DNA of 64,000 nt from Dietzia psychralcaliphila (GTDB lineage: Bacteria > Actinomycetota > Actinomycetes > Mycobacteriales > Mycobacteriaceae): assembly GCF_003096095.1 (NCBI RefSeq), contig NZ_CP015453.1, positions 3,162,001-3,226,000 on the forward strand. The letters run 5' to 3'. Shown piece after piece: positions 1-9,001 of this stretch. The notes under the pieces were generated by a model, which did not search any database, had not been told where the DNA came from, and saw only the letters and a program-made list of their open reading frames with translations. Both the position numbers and the translations under genes were made by a program. Numbering within the stretch: position 1 is the first letter of the stretch; every line of letters begins with the position of its first letter.

Positions 1-771
1 GTAGGCATGCCGCAGCCGCTCGATCTCGTGGGGCGTGCGTTCCATGGTCATGCACGGCTCGTCGAACTGCACGCAGGTCACGCCGGCCTCCGCCAGCGTC
101 ACCAGCACCGCCTCGTACTGGTCGAGCACCCGGTCCAGCAGCGCGATCGGTCTGAAGTCGGGAGCGGCGGTGGCTGCGGGCTTGCTCAGCAACAACAGCG
201 ACACCGGGCCGGTGATCACGGGCCGGATGTCGACCCCCAACTCGTGGGCGCGGGCCACCTCCGCCAGCAGTTCACCCGGCCGCAGCCCCAGGACGGAGGA
301 GTCCTCGAACTCGGGCTGGCGGTAGTGGTACGGCGTACCCTGCAGGGCGACCAGTTCCAGTGGCGCCATGTCCGCACGCCCGCGGGCCAACGCGAACTGG
401 GTGTCCAGCGGGGACAGCCCCTCGACCAGGTCGCGGAACCGCTGCGGTACGGCACCCACGAGCAGGGCGTCGTCCAGGACGTGGTCGTAGAAGGAGAAGG
501 TGTTGCCCGGGATCTGCGTGAGGCCGGTGTCCTGCAGATCCTGCCAGGTCGACTCCCGGATCCGGCGCCCTACGGCCAGGAGCTCGGACCGGGTGCCGTC
601 GCCGTGCCAGTACCGTTCCAGCGCGCGTTTGAGCTCGCGGCGCGGGCCGATCCTGGGGTAACCCAGCACGCTGGACGCGCGGCTGAGCGCGAGGTGCGAG
701 CGTTCGAGCTCCGAGGGCCCCGGGCGCGAGCGTCCGGCTTCTCGCCGCGAGACGCGATCCGGCGGGGCCAC
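1..771 (-). CDS. metE: Cobalamin-independent methionine synthase, N-terminal part (cut by window edge)
   Basis: MetE transfers a methyl group from methyltetrahydropteroyl-triglutamate to homocysteine, the last step of methionine synthesis. Only about 257 N-terminal residues are inside the window; the family is usually about 750 residues. Visible family marks are GYPRIGPRRELKRALE near residue 37 and, further on, GPVSLLLLSK and VQFDEP of the N-terminal barrel. A GTG at 771, five bases after the fadB2 stop, is the likely start; it gives a 35-residue extension before the conserved core, and no better start is seen because the frame stays open through the end of fadB2. The tight spacing suggests cotranscription with fadB2. 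The C-terminal zinc-binding half is outside the window. Confidence 0.85.
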   Translation of the reverse strand, partial: MAPPDRVSRREAGRSRPGPSELERSHLALSRASSVLGYPRIGPRRELKRALERYWHGDGTRSELLAVGRRIRESTWQDLQDTGLTQIPGNTFSFYDHVLDDALLVGAVPQRFRDLVEGLSPLDTQFALARGRADMAPLELVALQGTPYHYRQPEFEDSSVLGLRPGELLAEVARAHELGVDIRPVITGPVSLLLLSKPAATAAPDFRPIALLDRVLDQYEAVLVTLAEAGVTCVQFDEPCMTMERTPHEIERLRHAY

Positions 772-776
772 GGCGG

Positions 777-1697
777 TCAGCGGGCGGTGCGGGTAGCCGC
801 GCGGGGGACGTCGTAGCGGTAGAAACCGTGGCCGCTCTTCTTGCCCAGACGCCCGGCCTCGACCATGCGCAACAGCAGGGGCGGCGGTGCGTACAGCGGC
901 TCCCGGAACTCGGTGTACATCGAGTCGGCGATCGCCTTGACGGTGTCCAGGCCCACGAGGTCGGCCAGCGAGAGCGGGCCCATCGGGTGGGCGCATCCCA
1001 GCACCATGGCCTTGTCGATGTCCTCCGGGGTGGCGAAGCCGGACTCGGCCATCCGGACGGCCGAGAGCAGATACGGCACGAGAAGCGCGTTGACCACCGC
1101 GCCCGAACGGTCCGCGGAGTGCACCACCTGCTTGCCCAGGACCTGTTCGGCGAACCGCTGCGCCCGCTCGCGGACGGCCTCCCCCGTCTCGAGGGTGCTC
1201 ACCAGCTCGACCAGCGGGAGCACGGGGACGGGGTTGAAGAAGTGCATGCCGATCACGCGCCTGGGCTGCGCGGTGCACGTGCCGAGCTTCATGATCGGGA
1301 TGGAGGAGGTGTTGGAGGCCAGGACCGCCTCCGGATCGGTGACCACCTCGTCGAGTTCACGGAACACGGCCGTCTTGGCCGCCACGTCCTCGACGATCGC
1401 CTCGATCACCAACTGCCGATCGGCGAAATCCCCGAGATCGGTGGTGAACCGAAGTCGCAGGGCGGCCTGATCCCGCTCGCGTCCCGTGATCTTCCCGGAG
1501 GAGACCCCCCGGTCGAGTGAGGCCAGGATGCGGGACCGGCCCGCCGAGGCGAGTTCCCGGGTGGATTCCCACACCAGCACGTCGACGTGGGCGCGGGCGC
1601 ACACCTCGGCGATCCCCGCCCCCATCTGTCCGGCACCGACCACACCCACGCGGGTGATCGACCCCTGGCCGGGGGCTACCTCGCGGGTGGTGGGCAT
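777..1697 (-). CDS. fadB2: 3-hydroxybutyryl-CoA dehydrogenase (FadB2 family)
   Basis: NAD(P)-dependent oxidation of 3-hydroxyacyl-CoA to 3-oxoacyl-CoA in fatty acid or butyryl-CoA metabolism; cytosolic. The Rossmann motif GAGQMG lies at residues 21-26, the conserved HFFNPV (catalytic His near 152) and VNALLVPYL follow, so both the NAD-binding and the C-terminal helical dimerisation domains are present. Length 306 residues fits the family (about 285). A GTG at 1706 is also open, but AGAAGGA at 1714-1708 sits one base from it and ten bases from the ATG at 1697, so I chose 1697. It lies downstream of aceA on the same strand, as fadB2 follows icl1 in M. tuberculosis (from memory), which fits use of fatty acids with the glyoxylate shunt. 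Confidence 0.88.
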   Translation of the reverse strand: MPTTREVAPGQGSITRVGVVGAGQMGAGIAEVCARAHVDVLVWESTRELASAGRSRILASLDRGVSSGKITGRERDQAALRLRFTTDLGDFADRQLVIEAIVEDVAAKTAVFRELDEVVTDPEAVLASNTSSIPIMKLGTCTAQPRRVIGMHFFNPVPVLPLVELVSTLETGEAVRERAQRFAEQVLGKQVVHSADRSGAVVNALLVPYLLSAVRMAESGFATPEDIDKAMVLGCAHPMGPLSLADLVGLDTVKAIADSMYTEFREPLYAPPPLLLRMVEAGRLGKKSGHGFYRYDVPRAATRTAR

Positions 1698-1775
1698 GTG
1701 GGACACGTCCTTCTCGAACCGGGGGATCGGTCCGGGCGTGAGCCCGGGTGTGCGCCCGGGTGTGCGCCGGACACG

Positions 1776-1820
1776 ACCGGGGGCCGGGGCCGCCTCGACG
1801 AGACGGCCGCGGCCCCCGGT
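1776..1820 (-). terminator. Hairpin downstream of aceA
   Basis: Arms 1776-1791 and 1805-1820 pair over 16 bases with one mismatch around a 13-base loop. It lies 50 bases past the aceA stop and before fadB2, so it probably ends or attenuates the aceA transcript. There is no clear U tract. Next to it, a 12-base unit is repeated twice at 1742-1765. Confidence 0.6.
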
Positions 1821-1869
1821 GTGTTCATGTCATGGTGCTGGCCGCCCTACGGGAGGGCGACCCTGGGGG

Positions 1870-3159
1870 TCAGTGGAACTGACCCTCTTCGGTGGAACCC
1901 TTCAGCGCCGCGGTGGACGTGTTGGGGTCGACCGTGGTGGCGATGCGGTCGAAGTACCCGGCGCCGACCTCGCGCTGGTGCTTGACGGCGGTGAAGCCAC
2001 GCTCCTCGGCGGCCTTGAACTCGCGCTCCTGCAGCTCGACGAACGCGCTCATCTGGTTGCGGGCGTAGCCGTAGGCCAGGTCGAACATGCCGTAGTTGAG
2101 CGAGTGGAAGCCGGCCAGGGTGATGAACTGGAACTTGAAGCCCATCGCGCCGAGCTCCTTCTGGAACTTGGCGATGGTCTCGTCGTCCAGGTTCGCCTTC
2201 CAGTTGAAGGAGGGCGAGCAGTTGTAGGCCAGGAGCTGGTCCGGGAACTCGGACTTGACGGCCTCGGCGAACTTCTTGGCGTACTCGAGGTCCGGGGTGC
2301 CGGTCTCCATCCAGATGAGGTCGGAGTACGGGGCGTAGGCCTTGGCGCGCTCGATGCAGGGCTCGATGCCGTTCTTGACGTTGTAGAAGCCCTCGGCGGT
2401 GCGCTCGCCGGTGATGAACGGGCGGTCACGCTCGTCCACGTCGGAGGTGATGAGCGTGGCGGCCTCGGCGTCGGTGCGCGCGATGATGACCGACGGGACG
2501 TTGGCGACGTCGGCCGCGAGACGGGCCGAGGTCAGGGTGCGGATGTGCTGGTTGGTCGGGATGAGCACCTTGCCACCGAGGTGGCCGCACTTCTTCTCCG
2601 ACGCGAGCTGGTCCTCCCAGTGCACACCGGCGGCGCCGGCGGCGATCATGGCCTTCTGCAGCTCGTAGGCGTTGAGGGCGCCACCGAAGCCGGCCTCGGC
2701 GTCCGCGACGATCGGGGCGAGCCAGTTCTCGACCGAGGTGTCACCCTCGATGCGGGCGATCTCGTCGGCACGCAGGAGCGCGTTGTTGATGCGGCGCACG
2801 ACGGTCGGGACCGAGTTGGCCGGGTATAGCGACTGGTCCGGGTAGGTGTGGCCCGAGAGGTTGGCGTCGCCGGCGACCTGCCAGCCGGAGAGGTACACGG
2901 CCTCGAGGCCGGCACGGATCTGCTGCACGGCCTGGTTGCCGGTGAGCGCGCCGAGGGAGTTGACGAAGTCCTTGTTGTTGACCTTGTCCCAGAGGATCTC
3001 CGCGCCACGACGGGCGAGGGTGTGCTCCTCGACGACGGTGCCCTGCAGCTCCGCGACCTGCTCGGCCGTGTAGTTGCGGGTGATGCCCTTCCAGCGGGGG
3101 TTGGTGTCCCAGTCCTGCTGGATCTCTGCAGCGGTACGTGCCTTGCCGACGTTCGACAT
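1870..3159 (-). CDS. aceA: Isocitrate lyase
   Basis: Cleaves isocitrate to succinate and glyoxylate, the first glyoxylate-shunt step needed for growth on acetate or fatty acids. The protein has 429 residues, matching mycobacterial Icl1 (about 428). The catalytic signature KKCGHLGG is at 189-196 with the active-site Cys at 191; VHWEDQL and IARTDAEAA metal and substrate motifs are also seen. The open frame extends upstream to 3411, but homology begins at MSNVGKA and that ATG is preceded by AAAAGAG, so the start is 3159. It is transcribed away from ramB, and the shared intergenic region carries a RamB-type site. Confidence 0.97.
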   Translation of the reverse strand: MSNVGKARTAAEIQQDWDTNPRWKGITRNYTAEQVAELQGTVVEEHTLARRGAEILWDKVNNKDFVNSLGALTGNQAVQQIRAGLEAVYLSGWQVAGDANLSGHTYPDQSLYPANSVPTVVRRINNALLRADEIARIEGDTSVENWLAPIVADAEAGFGGALNAYELQKAMIAAGAAGVHWEDQLASEKKCGHLGGKVLIPTNQHIRTLTSARLAADVANVPSVIIARTDAEAATLITSDVDERDRPFITGERTAEGFYNVKNGIEPCIERAKAYAPYSDLIWMETGTPDLEYAKKFAEAVKSEFPDQLLAYNCSPSFNWKANLDDETIAKFQKELGAMGFKFQFITLAGFHSLNYGMFDLAYGYARNQMSAFVELQEREFKAAEERGFTAVKHQREVGAGYFDRIATTVDPNTSTAALKGSTEEGQFH

Positions 3160-3352
3160 CGCGACTCTTTTCTGTCTCGGGGGCGGAGCCGACTTCGCAT
3201 AGATGCGAGTGCGGCGTCCTGTACTTGGAAAGAATGCCACACCCATCGCAGCGCGTCTACCTGGGAATTGTGCGAATCTGGCGAGTTTCCTTGCGTTGCT
3301 TGCAAACTTTGCGAAGAATGTGTGGCACACCACCGAGCCGCGGGAGCCGCAT
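3160..3352. promoter_or_regulatory. Divergent aceA/ramB control region with a RamB-type box
   Basis: This 193-base, relatively AT-rich gap separates two divergent genes. CAAACTTTGCGAA at 3303-3315 matches the 13-base RamB motif of Corynebacterium glutamicum as I remember it (AAAACTTTGCAAA) at 11 positions. TGCCACAC at 3235-3242 and GTGTGGCA at 3320-3327 form a spaced inverted repeat flanking the region, and TCGCAT-AG-ATGCGA at 3195-3208 lies in the probable aceA leader. RamB autoregulation and control of aceA are the natural reading; exact -10 and -35 boxes were not resolved. Confidence 0.6.
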
Positions 3353-4807
3353 ATGACCGCCAACCACATGGGTGCTCGCCTGCGCCGCCTGCGCGAGGAG
3401 CACGGCCTCACCCAGGCCGCCTTCGCCGAGACGCTGGGCCTGTCGTCCAGCTATCTCAACCAGCTCGAGAAGGACGCACGCCCGGTCACCTCCCGGGTCC
3501 TGACCCGACTGTCCGAGGAGTACGGCGTCGACTCGACCTTCTTCGCCTCCGACGCCGACACCCGCCTGATCGCGGAGCTCACCGAGGCCCTGTCCGACCC
3601 CCAGGTGTCCGCCGGGATCCCCGCGGGGGAGGTGATCGACCTGGTCCGTGCCCACCCGTCTCTGGCGCGGGCCTTCGCCGTGTTGAACCAGCGCTACCGC
3701 AACTCCGCGGATCTGCTGGCGACGCTCACCGAGAGCCGCAACGCCCTGTCCGACGAGGTGGACCACTTCGCGCTGGCCATGCCGCACGAGGAGGTGCGCG
3801 ACTACTTCTACCAGCGCCAGAACTACATCGACTCCCTGGACATCGCGGCCGAGGAGCTCACCACCCGCATCCGCATGAACCGCGGTGACGTCCGGGCCGA
3901 GCTCGAGAACCGGCTCTCCGAGACCCACGGGGTGCGCGTGGTGCGCCGCGTGGACCTGCCCGACGGGTTGTGGCACCGCTTCTCCGCCCAGGACCGCCGG
4001 CTCGACCTGTCTGCGCACCTGACCGGCGGGCAGCAGGCCTTCCGGGTGGCCTCGGAGCTGGCCTTCCTCGAGCACCACGAGCTACTCGACGAACTCGTGG
4101 CCGACGGCGCCTTCAGCTCCCCCGCCGCCAGCGCCCTGGCCCAGCGCGGACTGGCCAACTACTTCGCGGCCGCCGTGCTCATGCCCTACCAGCGCTTCCT
4201 CGACACCGCCGAGGACTTCCGCTATGACGTCGAACGGCTGATGACCTTCTACGCGACCGGCTACGAGACCGTGTGCCATCGCCTGTCCACGCTCCAGCGC
4301 CCGGGTGCCTCCGGGGTGCCCTTCAGCTTCGTCCGCGTCGACCGCGCGGGGAACATGTCCAAGCGGCAGTCGGCGTCCGGAGTCCACTTCACCACCTCGG
4401 GCGGCACCTGCCCGCTGTGGAACGTCTACGAGACCTTCTCGTTCCCCGGCAAGATCATGCGTCAGGTCGCGGAGCTGCCCGACGGACGCCTGCACCTGTG
4501 GGTCTCGCGGACCGTGACCACCCGGCCCATGCGCTTCGGTCAACCACGCAAGACGTTCGCGATCGGCCTGGGCTGCGAGGCCCGCCACGCCCACCGCACC
4601 GTCTACGCGCAGGGGTTGGACCTCGCCGACGCCGACGCCGCCACCAAGATCGGGTCCGGGTGCCGCATGTGCGAGCGTCCCGCCTGCCCGCAGCGCGCCT
4701 TCCCGCCGCTGAACAGGACGCTCAAGGTGGACGCCCACCGCTCGGCGCTCTCGCCCTACCTGCTCGACGAACCCCACTCCCCGGGCGTCTCGCCTGCCCT
4801 ACCCTGA
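3353..4807 (+). CDS. ramB: RamB-type acetate metabolism regulator
   Basis: A 484-residue transcription factor: an N-terminal XRE helix-turn-helix ([31 protein letters not shown]) within the first 60 residues, followed by the IrrE-like middle region and a C-terminal DUF2083 region with a Cys cluster, [12 protein letters not shown]. RamB controls glyoxylate-cycle and acetate-activation genes in corynebacteria and mycobacteria. The frame is open from 3203, but the ATG at 3353 with GGGAG just upstream starts where the helix-turn-helix begins and leaves the intergenic operator free. It is divergent from aceA, the classic target. Confidence 0.93.
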   Translation: MTANHMGARLRRLREEHGLTQAAFAETLGLSSSYLNQLEKDARPVTSRVLTRLSEEYGVDSTFFASDADTRLIAELTEALSDPQVSAGIPAGEVIDLVRAHPSLARAFAVLNQRYRNSADLLATLTESRNALSDEVDHFALAMPHEEVRDYFYQRQNYIDSLDIAAEELTTRIRMNRGDVRAELENRLSETHGVRVVRRVDLPDGLWHRFSAQDRRLDLSAHLTGGQQAFRVASELAFLEHHELLDELVADGAFSSPAASALAQRGLANYFAAAVLMPYQRFLDTAEDFRYDVERLMTFYATGYETVCHRLSTLQRPGASGVPFSFVRVDRAGNMSKRQSASGVHFTTSGGTCPLWNVYETFSFPGKIMRQVAELPDGRLHLWVSRTVTTRPMRFGQPRKTFAIGLGCEARHAHRTVYAQGLDLADADAATKIGSGCRMCERPACPQRAFPPLNRTLKVDAHRSALSPYLLDEPHSPGVSPALP

Positions 4808-4812
4808 CGGCC

Positions 4813-5394
4813 ATGAGCCAGCCGCACAGCAGCAGCGACAGCACCCCTCGGGACCCGGTACCGCCCCGCATCCGGCCCGGCGGGTTCCGTGAGCTCGGAC
4901 CGGTGGGCTGGGCCGTCAACCGCCTCGGCGCCCGCGTCACCGGCAGCCGCGACGTGCACCTGTTCGCCACGCTCGGCCACGCCCGTCGACTGTTCCCGGC
5001 GTGGTTGGCCTACTCCGGAATGATGATGCCGTTCGGCGTCCTGGACCGCCGGACCACCGAGCTGGTGATCCTGCGTGTGGCCCACCTGCGGGGCAGTGTG
5101 TACGAACGGGCCCACCACGAGCGGATCGGCGCGAGGGTCGGACTCGACGACGACGAGATCGCCCGGACCCTCCAGGACCCCGCCACCGCCGGGTGGACGG
5201 ATCGGCTCGAGGCCGTGCTGTGCTCGGTCGACGAGCTGGTGCGGACCAAGGACATCGCGGACGACACGTGGGCGGCGTTGGCCGCCCACCTCACCGAGTC
5301 GGAGCTCGTGGGCTTCGTGCAGCTGGTGGCCCAGTACGACGGCCTGGCCACCTCCCTGCACACCCTGCGGATCCAACCCGACCAGCCCCGCTGA
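4813..5394 (+). CDS. Carboxymuconolactone decarboxylase/AhpD-like protein
   Basis: A 193-residue protein of the AhpD-like alpha-helical fold. The core segment with FGVLDRRTTELVILRVAHL and YERAHHERIGARVGLDDDEI (residues about 75-115) matches the CMD family, but the usual Cys-x-x-Cys peroxidase pair is absent: the motif reads GSVYERAHH, so peroxidase activity is doubtful. It begins five bases after the ramB stop, probably cotranscribed. The M. tuberculosis gene next to ramB (Rv0464c, from memory) is of the same family, so the pairing is conserved; its job is not known to me. Confidence 0.75.
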   Translation: MSQPHSSSDSTPRDPVPPRIRPGGFRELGPVGWAVNRLGARVTGSRDVHLFATLGHARRLFPAWLAYSGMMMPFGVLDRRTTELVILRVAHLRGSVYERAHHERIGARVGLDDDEIARTLQDPATAGWTDRLEAVLCSVDELVRTKDIADDTWAALAAHLTESELVGFVQLVAQYDGLATSLHTLRIQPDQPR

Positions 5395-5472
5395 CCACTC
5401 CTGCCACCCCGCCCAGCCCCGCCGGGGCCGAGCCGGGGCAGGGCCGGGCAGGGGCAGGGCAGGGCAGGGCGC

Positions 5473-5528
5473 CCGGGTCGGGCACTGCGCGGGCTGCGCG
5501 CCGGGTCGGGCACTGCCCGGGCTGGGCG
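5473..5528. repeat. 28-base imperfect tandem repeat
   Basis: CCGGGTCGGGCACTGC occurs at 5473 and again at 5501, each followed by a similar GC-rich tail, giving two units of 28 bases. Just upstream, 5429-5470 is a run of GGGCA-like units. It lies between the convergent CMD protein gene and the GH65 gene and can fold extensively, so it may also act as a terminator. Confidence 0.6.
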
Positions 5529-5547
5529 CCCGCCTCCCTGCTCCCCC

Positions 5548-8049
5548 TCAGCTCTCCGACGCGGAGCGCTCGGCGCGGGACAGGCAGGCGCGGGCCCGCT
5601 CGTCCAGCCCCAGCGTCAGGGTCTGGCCGGCGGGCACCGTCACCGGCTGCCCCTGCACGGTGCACGCGAAGTCCGCACCGTTGAGGTTGACGATCGTGAT
5701 CTCGGTGTGGGTGCACCGGACCCGCACGTGCGTGCCGCGCACGGTCAGCCGGAACGTCAGCGCGCCCCACTCGGCGGGCACCCGGGGGTCGAACGAGATC
5801 ACGCCCCGGTAGTCGCGCATCCCGCCGAACCCGCTCACGAGCGCCGACCAGACGCCACCCGCGGAGGCCACGTGGATCCCGTGGGCGGCGTTGCCGTGTA
5901 CGTCCGCCAGGTCCACCACGAGCGCCTTGGAGAAGTGCTCGAACGCCTCGTCGCAGTACCCGATCTCGGCGGCGATGATCGACTGCACGACCGCCGAGAG
6001 GGTTGAGTCACCGGTGGTGAGCGGGTCGTAGTACTCGAAGTTGGCCCGTTTCTGCTCCTCGGTGAACTCGTCACCGCGCAGGAACATCGCCAGCACCACG
6101 TCGGCCTGCTTGAGCACCTGATGCCGGTAGATCACCAGCGGGTGGAAGTGCAGGAGGAGCGGTCGGCGCGGGTGCTCCAGGTCCTGGTCCCAGACCTCCT
6201 TGGCCAGGAAGTCCTGGTCCTGGGGATGCACCCCCAGCGTCTCGTCGTACGCGATCACCATGTTCTCGGCGGCTCGCCGCCACTCGGCGATCTCGCTGTC
6301 GTCGATCTTCAGGCGCCGACAGATCCCCGCCCACCGGCCGTCACCCAGTTCGGCGATGCGCTTGCAGGCGATGGTCGCGGCCACCAGGTTGAACCGCGCC
6401 ATGGCGTTGGTGAACAGGTTGTTGTCCACCACGGTGGTGTACTCGTCGGGCCCGGTGACGCCGTGGATGTTGAAGCAGCCGTCGTCGGCGAAGAACCCGA
6501 GCGAGACCCACATCCGCGCGGTCTCGACCAGCACGTCCACGCCCTCGCGGATCATGAACTCCTGGTCCTCGGTGGCCCACAGGTACTTGACCATGGCGTG
6601 CGCGATGTCGGCGTTGATGTGGTACTGCGCGGTGCCGGCCTCGTAGTAGGCGGAGGCCTCCTCGCCGTTGATCGTGCGCCACGGGTACAGCGCGCCGTTC
6701 ACGGACAGGAAGCGTGCGCGCTCGCGGGCCTTGTCGAGCATCGAGTACCGGAAGCGCAGGGCGTTCCGGGCGAACCGCGGCATCGTGTAGGTCAGGAACG
6801 GCAGGACGTAGGTCTCGGTGTCCCAGAAGTAGTGACCGGAGTAGCCGCTGCCGGTGACACCCTTGGCGGGGATCCCGTTGGTCTCGGCGCGGGCGGAGGC
6901 CTGGGCCAGCTGGAACAGGTTGAACCGGATGGCCTGTTGGGTCTCGGCCGGGCCGTCCACCTCGACGTCCCCACGGTGCCAGAAGTGGTCGTACCAGTCA
7001 CGCTGCGTGCGGTGCAGCTCGTCCAGACCGCGGTCGCGTGCGCGGGACAGGGTGCGCGCGCACCGGTCGGCCAGCTCGCCCGCCGGAACCCTCTCGGAGG
7101 TGTGGTAGGCCGCCAATTTGGTCAACTTGAGCACACGGCCCGGGGTGACGTGGGCGTGGTAGATGACCTTGGACGCGTCGTCGTCGACCTCCACGCTCAT
7201 GTCGACCTCGTCCTCGGTCTCGACTTCGTGGTCCACGGCCACGGCGATCGTCATCCCGGAGTTGGCACAGCGGTAGCCGTGCACGTGGTAGCCACGCTGC
7301 CCCTCGGAGACCTTCGGCTCGAGCACACGGTGTTCCAACCCGTCCGAGCGCCGCGGGTCGAAGCCCTCGGGCACGACCTCGGCGGAGTGGTACTCGTCCT
7401 CGCCGTCCTGCCGGTTGAGCACCTGCGAGGAGATCACCACCGGCGCGGTCTCCTCGGGCAGTTCGATCTCGTAGGTCATCACCGCGAGGTGCTTCTCCAC
7501 CATGGAGACCATGCGGGTGGTGCGGATGACCACCTTCTTGCCGGCCGGCGTGCGCCAGACCAGCTCGCGACGCAGGATGCCGTCGCGGAAGTCGATGCTG
7601 CGTTCGTAGTGCTCCAGGTCGGCCTCGCTCACCCGGAGTGGCTCGTCGTCCACGTACACGCGGATCGTCTTGGTGTCGGGGACGTCGACCATCGTCTGGC
7701 CCTCGCGCGCCAGCCCGAACGCGTCCTCGGCGTGCAGGATGTGCCAGGTCTCGTGGAATCCGTTGACGTAGGTGCCGTGCGTGTGGGAGTCGCGGCCCTC
7801 CTCCGGATTGCCGCGCATGCCCAGGTAGCCGTTGGCCACGGCGAACTGCGTCTCGGAGACCCCCAGCGGGGAGGCCTTGGGGTTGGTCTCCACCCAGCGC
7901 CACGGGTCCGCGGGGTGCGTGGAGCGGTTGATCTCCGGCACCTCGAGGTGGCTGCGGAGGTTGACGCCGTACGTCGTGCGGATGTTGCCGGGGACGGACT
8001 GTCCGATGGTGTCGTGGACCGGGCCGCGCCCGGGGGGGACCGGGTTCAT
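5548..8049 (-). CDS. Glycoside hydrolase family 65 disaccharide phosphorylase
   Basis: An 833-residue GH65 protein: an N-terminal beta-sandwich, a central (alpha/alpha)6 barrel with YFWDTETY and the catalytic acid Glu536 in HGVTGPDEYT, and a small C-terminal jelly roll. GH65 members phosphorolyse maltose, trehalose, kojibiose or nigerose to beta-glucose-1-phosphate and glucose; the sequence does not tell me which, though trehalose is abundant in mycolata. Its ATG overlaps the stop of the upstream beta-phosphoglucomutase (ATGA at 8049-8046), so the two are translationally coupled and form one pathway. The family is usually 750-800 residues; the extra length is an N-terminal segment of about 30 residues. 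A non-phosphorolytic hydrolase function is possible but less likely given the partner. Confidence 0.88.
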   Translation of the reverse strand: MNPVPPGRGPVHDTIGQSVPGNIRTTYGVNLRSHLEVPEINRSTHPADPWRWVETNPKASPLGVSETQFAVANGYLGMRGNPEEGRDSHTHGTYVNGFHETWHILHAEDAFGLAREGQTMVDVPDTKTIRVYVDDEPLRVSEADLEHYERSIDFRDGILRRELVWRTPAGKKVVIRTTRMVSMVEKHLAVMTYEIELPEETAPVVISSQVLNRQDGEDEYHSAEVVPEGFDPRRSDGLEHRVLEPKVSEGQRGYHVHGYRCANSGMTIAVAVDHEVETEDEVDMSVEVDDDASKVIYHAHVTPGRVLKLTKLAAYHTSERVPAGELADRCARTLSRARDRGLDELHRTQRDWYDHFWHRGDVEVDGPAETQQAIRFNLFQLAQASARAETNGIPAKGVTGSGYSGHYFWDTETYVLPFLTYTMPRFARNALRFRYSMLDKARERARFLSVNGALYPWRTINGEEASAYYEAGTAQYHINADIAHAMVKYLWATEDQEFMIREGVDVLVETARMWVSLGFFADDGCFNIHGVTGPDEYTTVVDNNLFTNAMARFNLVAATIACKRIAELGDGRWAGICRRLKIDDSEIAEWRRAAENMVIAYDETLGVHPQDQDFLAKEVWDQDLEHPRRPLLLHFHPLVIYRHQVLKQADVVLAMFLRGDEFTEEQKRANFEYYDPLTTGDSTLSAVVQSIIAAEIGYCDEAFEHFSKALVVDLADVHGNAAHGIHVASAGGVWSALVSGFGGMRDYRGVISFDPRVPAEWGALTFRLTVRGTHVRVRCTHTEITIVNLNGADFACTVQGQPVTVPAGQTLTLGLDERARACLSRAERSASES

Positions 8050-8774
8050 GACCGTGCCCCCGTCAGTCCGGGGATCAGCTCGGCCAGGTCGACGACGACG
8101 AGGTCGGCACCCTCCCGGAGCAGAACGTCACGGCCCGCGCCGCGGTCCACGCCGATGACATGCGCGAACCCGCCGGCGGCACCGGCCTGCACGCCCGAGA
8201 CGGCGTCCTCGATCACCACGCAGCGCTCCGCGGGCACGCCAAGCAGTTCGGCACCCCGCAGGTACGTGTCGGGCCGGGGCTTGCCGGGAATGCCCTCGGC
8301 AAGCGCCACCAGTCCGTCGACGACGATCTCGAAGCGGTCCCGCAGTCCCGCCGCCTCGAGCACCGCGGTGGCGTTCTTGGAGCTGGAGACCACGCAGGAG
8401 GCGATCCCGGCGGCGTCGAGGGCGTCGAGGTAGGCGACCGACCCCGGGTAGGCCTCGATCCCCTCGTCGAGCAGCTCACGGAAGATGACGTTCTTGCGCA
8501 GACCCAGACCGGTGATCGTGTCCGCGTCGGCCGCGTCGTCGTCGTCGCCCTCGGGCAGGGTGATGCCGCGCGCGGCGAGCATCGACGCGATGCCCTCCAC
8601 CCGCGGTTTGCCGTCGATGTAGCGGAAATAGTCCTCGTCCGAGTACGGGTCGATCCCGCGGTCGGCGAAGTACGCGGAGAACATCCGGTTCCACGCCTGC
8701 ATGTGCTTCTCCGCCGTCGGGGTGATGACCCCGTCGAGGTCGAAGAGCACGGCATCAATGCCGTCATGGTCCAT
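8046..8774 (-). CDS. Beta-phosphoglucomutase-like HAD hydrolase
   Basis: A HAD-superfamily protein that probably converts beta-glucose-1-phosphate to glucose-6-phosphate. The nucleophile motif is FDLDGVIT near the N-terminus; SSSKNA (motif II), GKPRPD with the Lys of motif III, and VIEDAVSGV (motif IV) follow, with a cap insert (about residues 30-110) containing an acidic stretch of Asp. I start it at the ATG at 8774, which has AGGA six bases upstream, giving 242 residues; a GTG at 8840 in frame has no clear Shine-Dalgarno. It overlaps the GH65 gene by four bases and feeds that reaction's product into glycolysis. Mycobacteria have the same pair (Rv3400-Rv3401, from memory) at another locus. 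Confidence 0.85.
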   Translation of the reverse strand: MDHDGIDAVLFDLDGVITPTAEKHMQAWNRMFSAYFADRGIDPYSDEDYFRYIDGKPRVEGIASMLAARGITLPEGDDDDAADADTITGLGLRKNVIFRELLDEGIEAYPGSVAYLDALDAAGIASCVVSSSKNATAVLEAAGLRDRFEIVVDGLVALAEGIPGKPRPDTYLRGAELLGVPAERCVVIEDAVSGVQAGAAGGFAHVIGVDRGAGRDVLLREGADLVVVDLAELIPGLTGARS

Positions 8775-8886
8775 GTCGAATCCTGCTTCCGGGTCGGTGG
8801 GCCGATCGGGCTCGTCCGGTGACGCATCAAGGGTAGACACCCGGCCGTCGTACCGAACCCCTCACCTCCCCCCCGTGCGGCCCATC

Positions 8887-8906
8887 TCACGCCCGCGCGG
8901 GCGTGA
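8887..8906. promoter_or_regulatory. Perfect 20-base palindrome between divergent genes
   Basis: TCACGCCCGC/GCGGGCGTGA is perfectly self-complementary with no loop bases. It lies between the divergent beta-phosphoglucomutase and lipoprotein genes, so an operator for a dimeric regulator is more likely than a terminator. No regulator gene is adjacent. Confidence 0.4.
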
Positions 8907-9001
8907 TGTGGTGTCCACCTCGCCTCCACGCGGGGCGGAATGCACTGTTGCCGGGTGCCCGGTGGCACTATGGACGGTGACTCTGGACTAGAAGGAGAGA
9001 G

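Noticed and set aside
7-816. Long open frame on the plus strand at the left edge
   Set aside because: It is the shadow of metE: the minus strand shows conserved MetE motifs over the same bases and the plus-strand product has no recognisable features.
3160-3411. N-terminal extension of isocitrate lyase
   Set aside because: It would overlap the divergent ramB start and the operator region; the family begins at MSNVGKA and a Shine-Dalgarno is there.
4813-5394. AhpD alkylhydroperoxidase
   Set aside because: The Cys-x-x-Cys pair needed for peroxidase activity is absent, so only the fold family is claimed.
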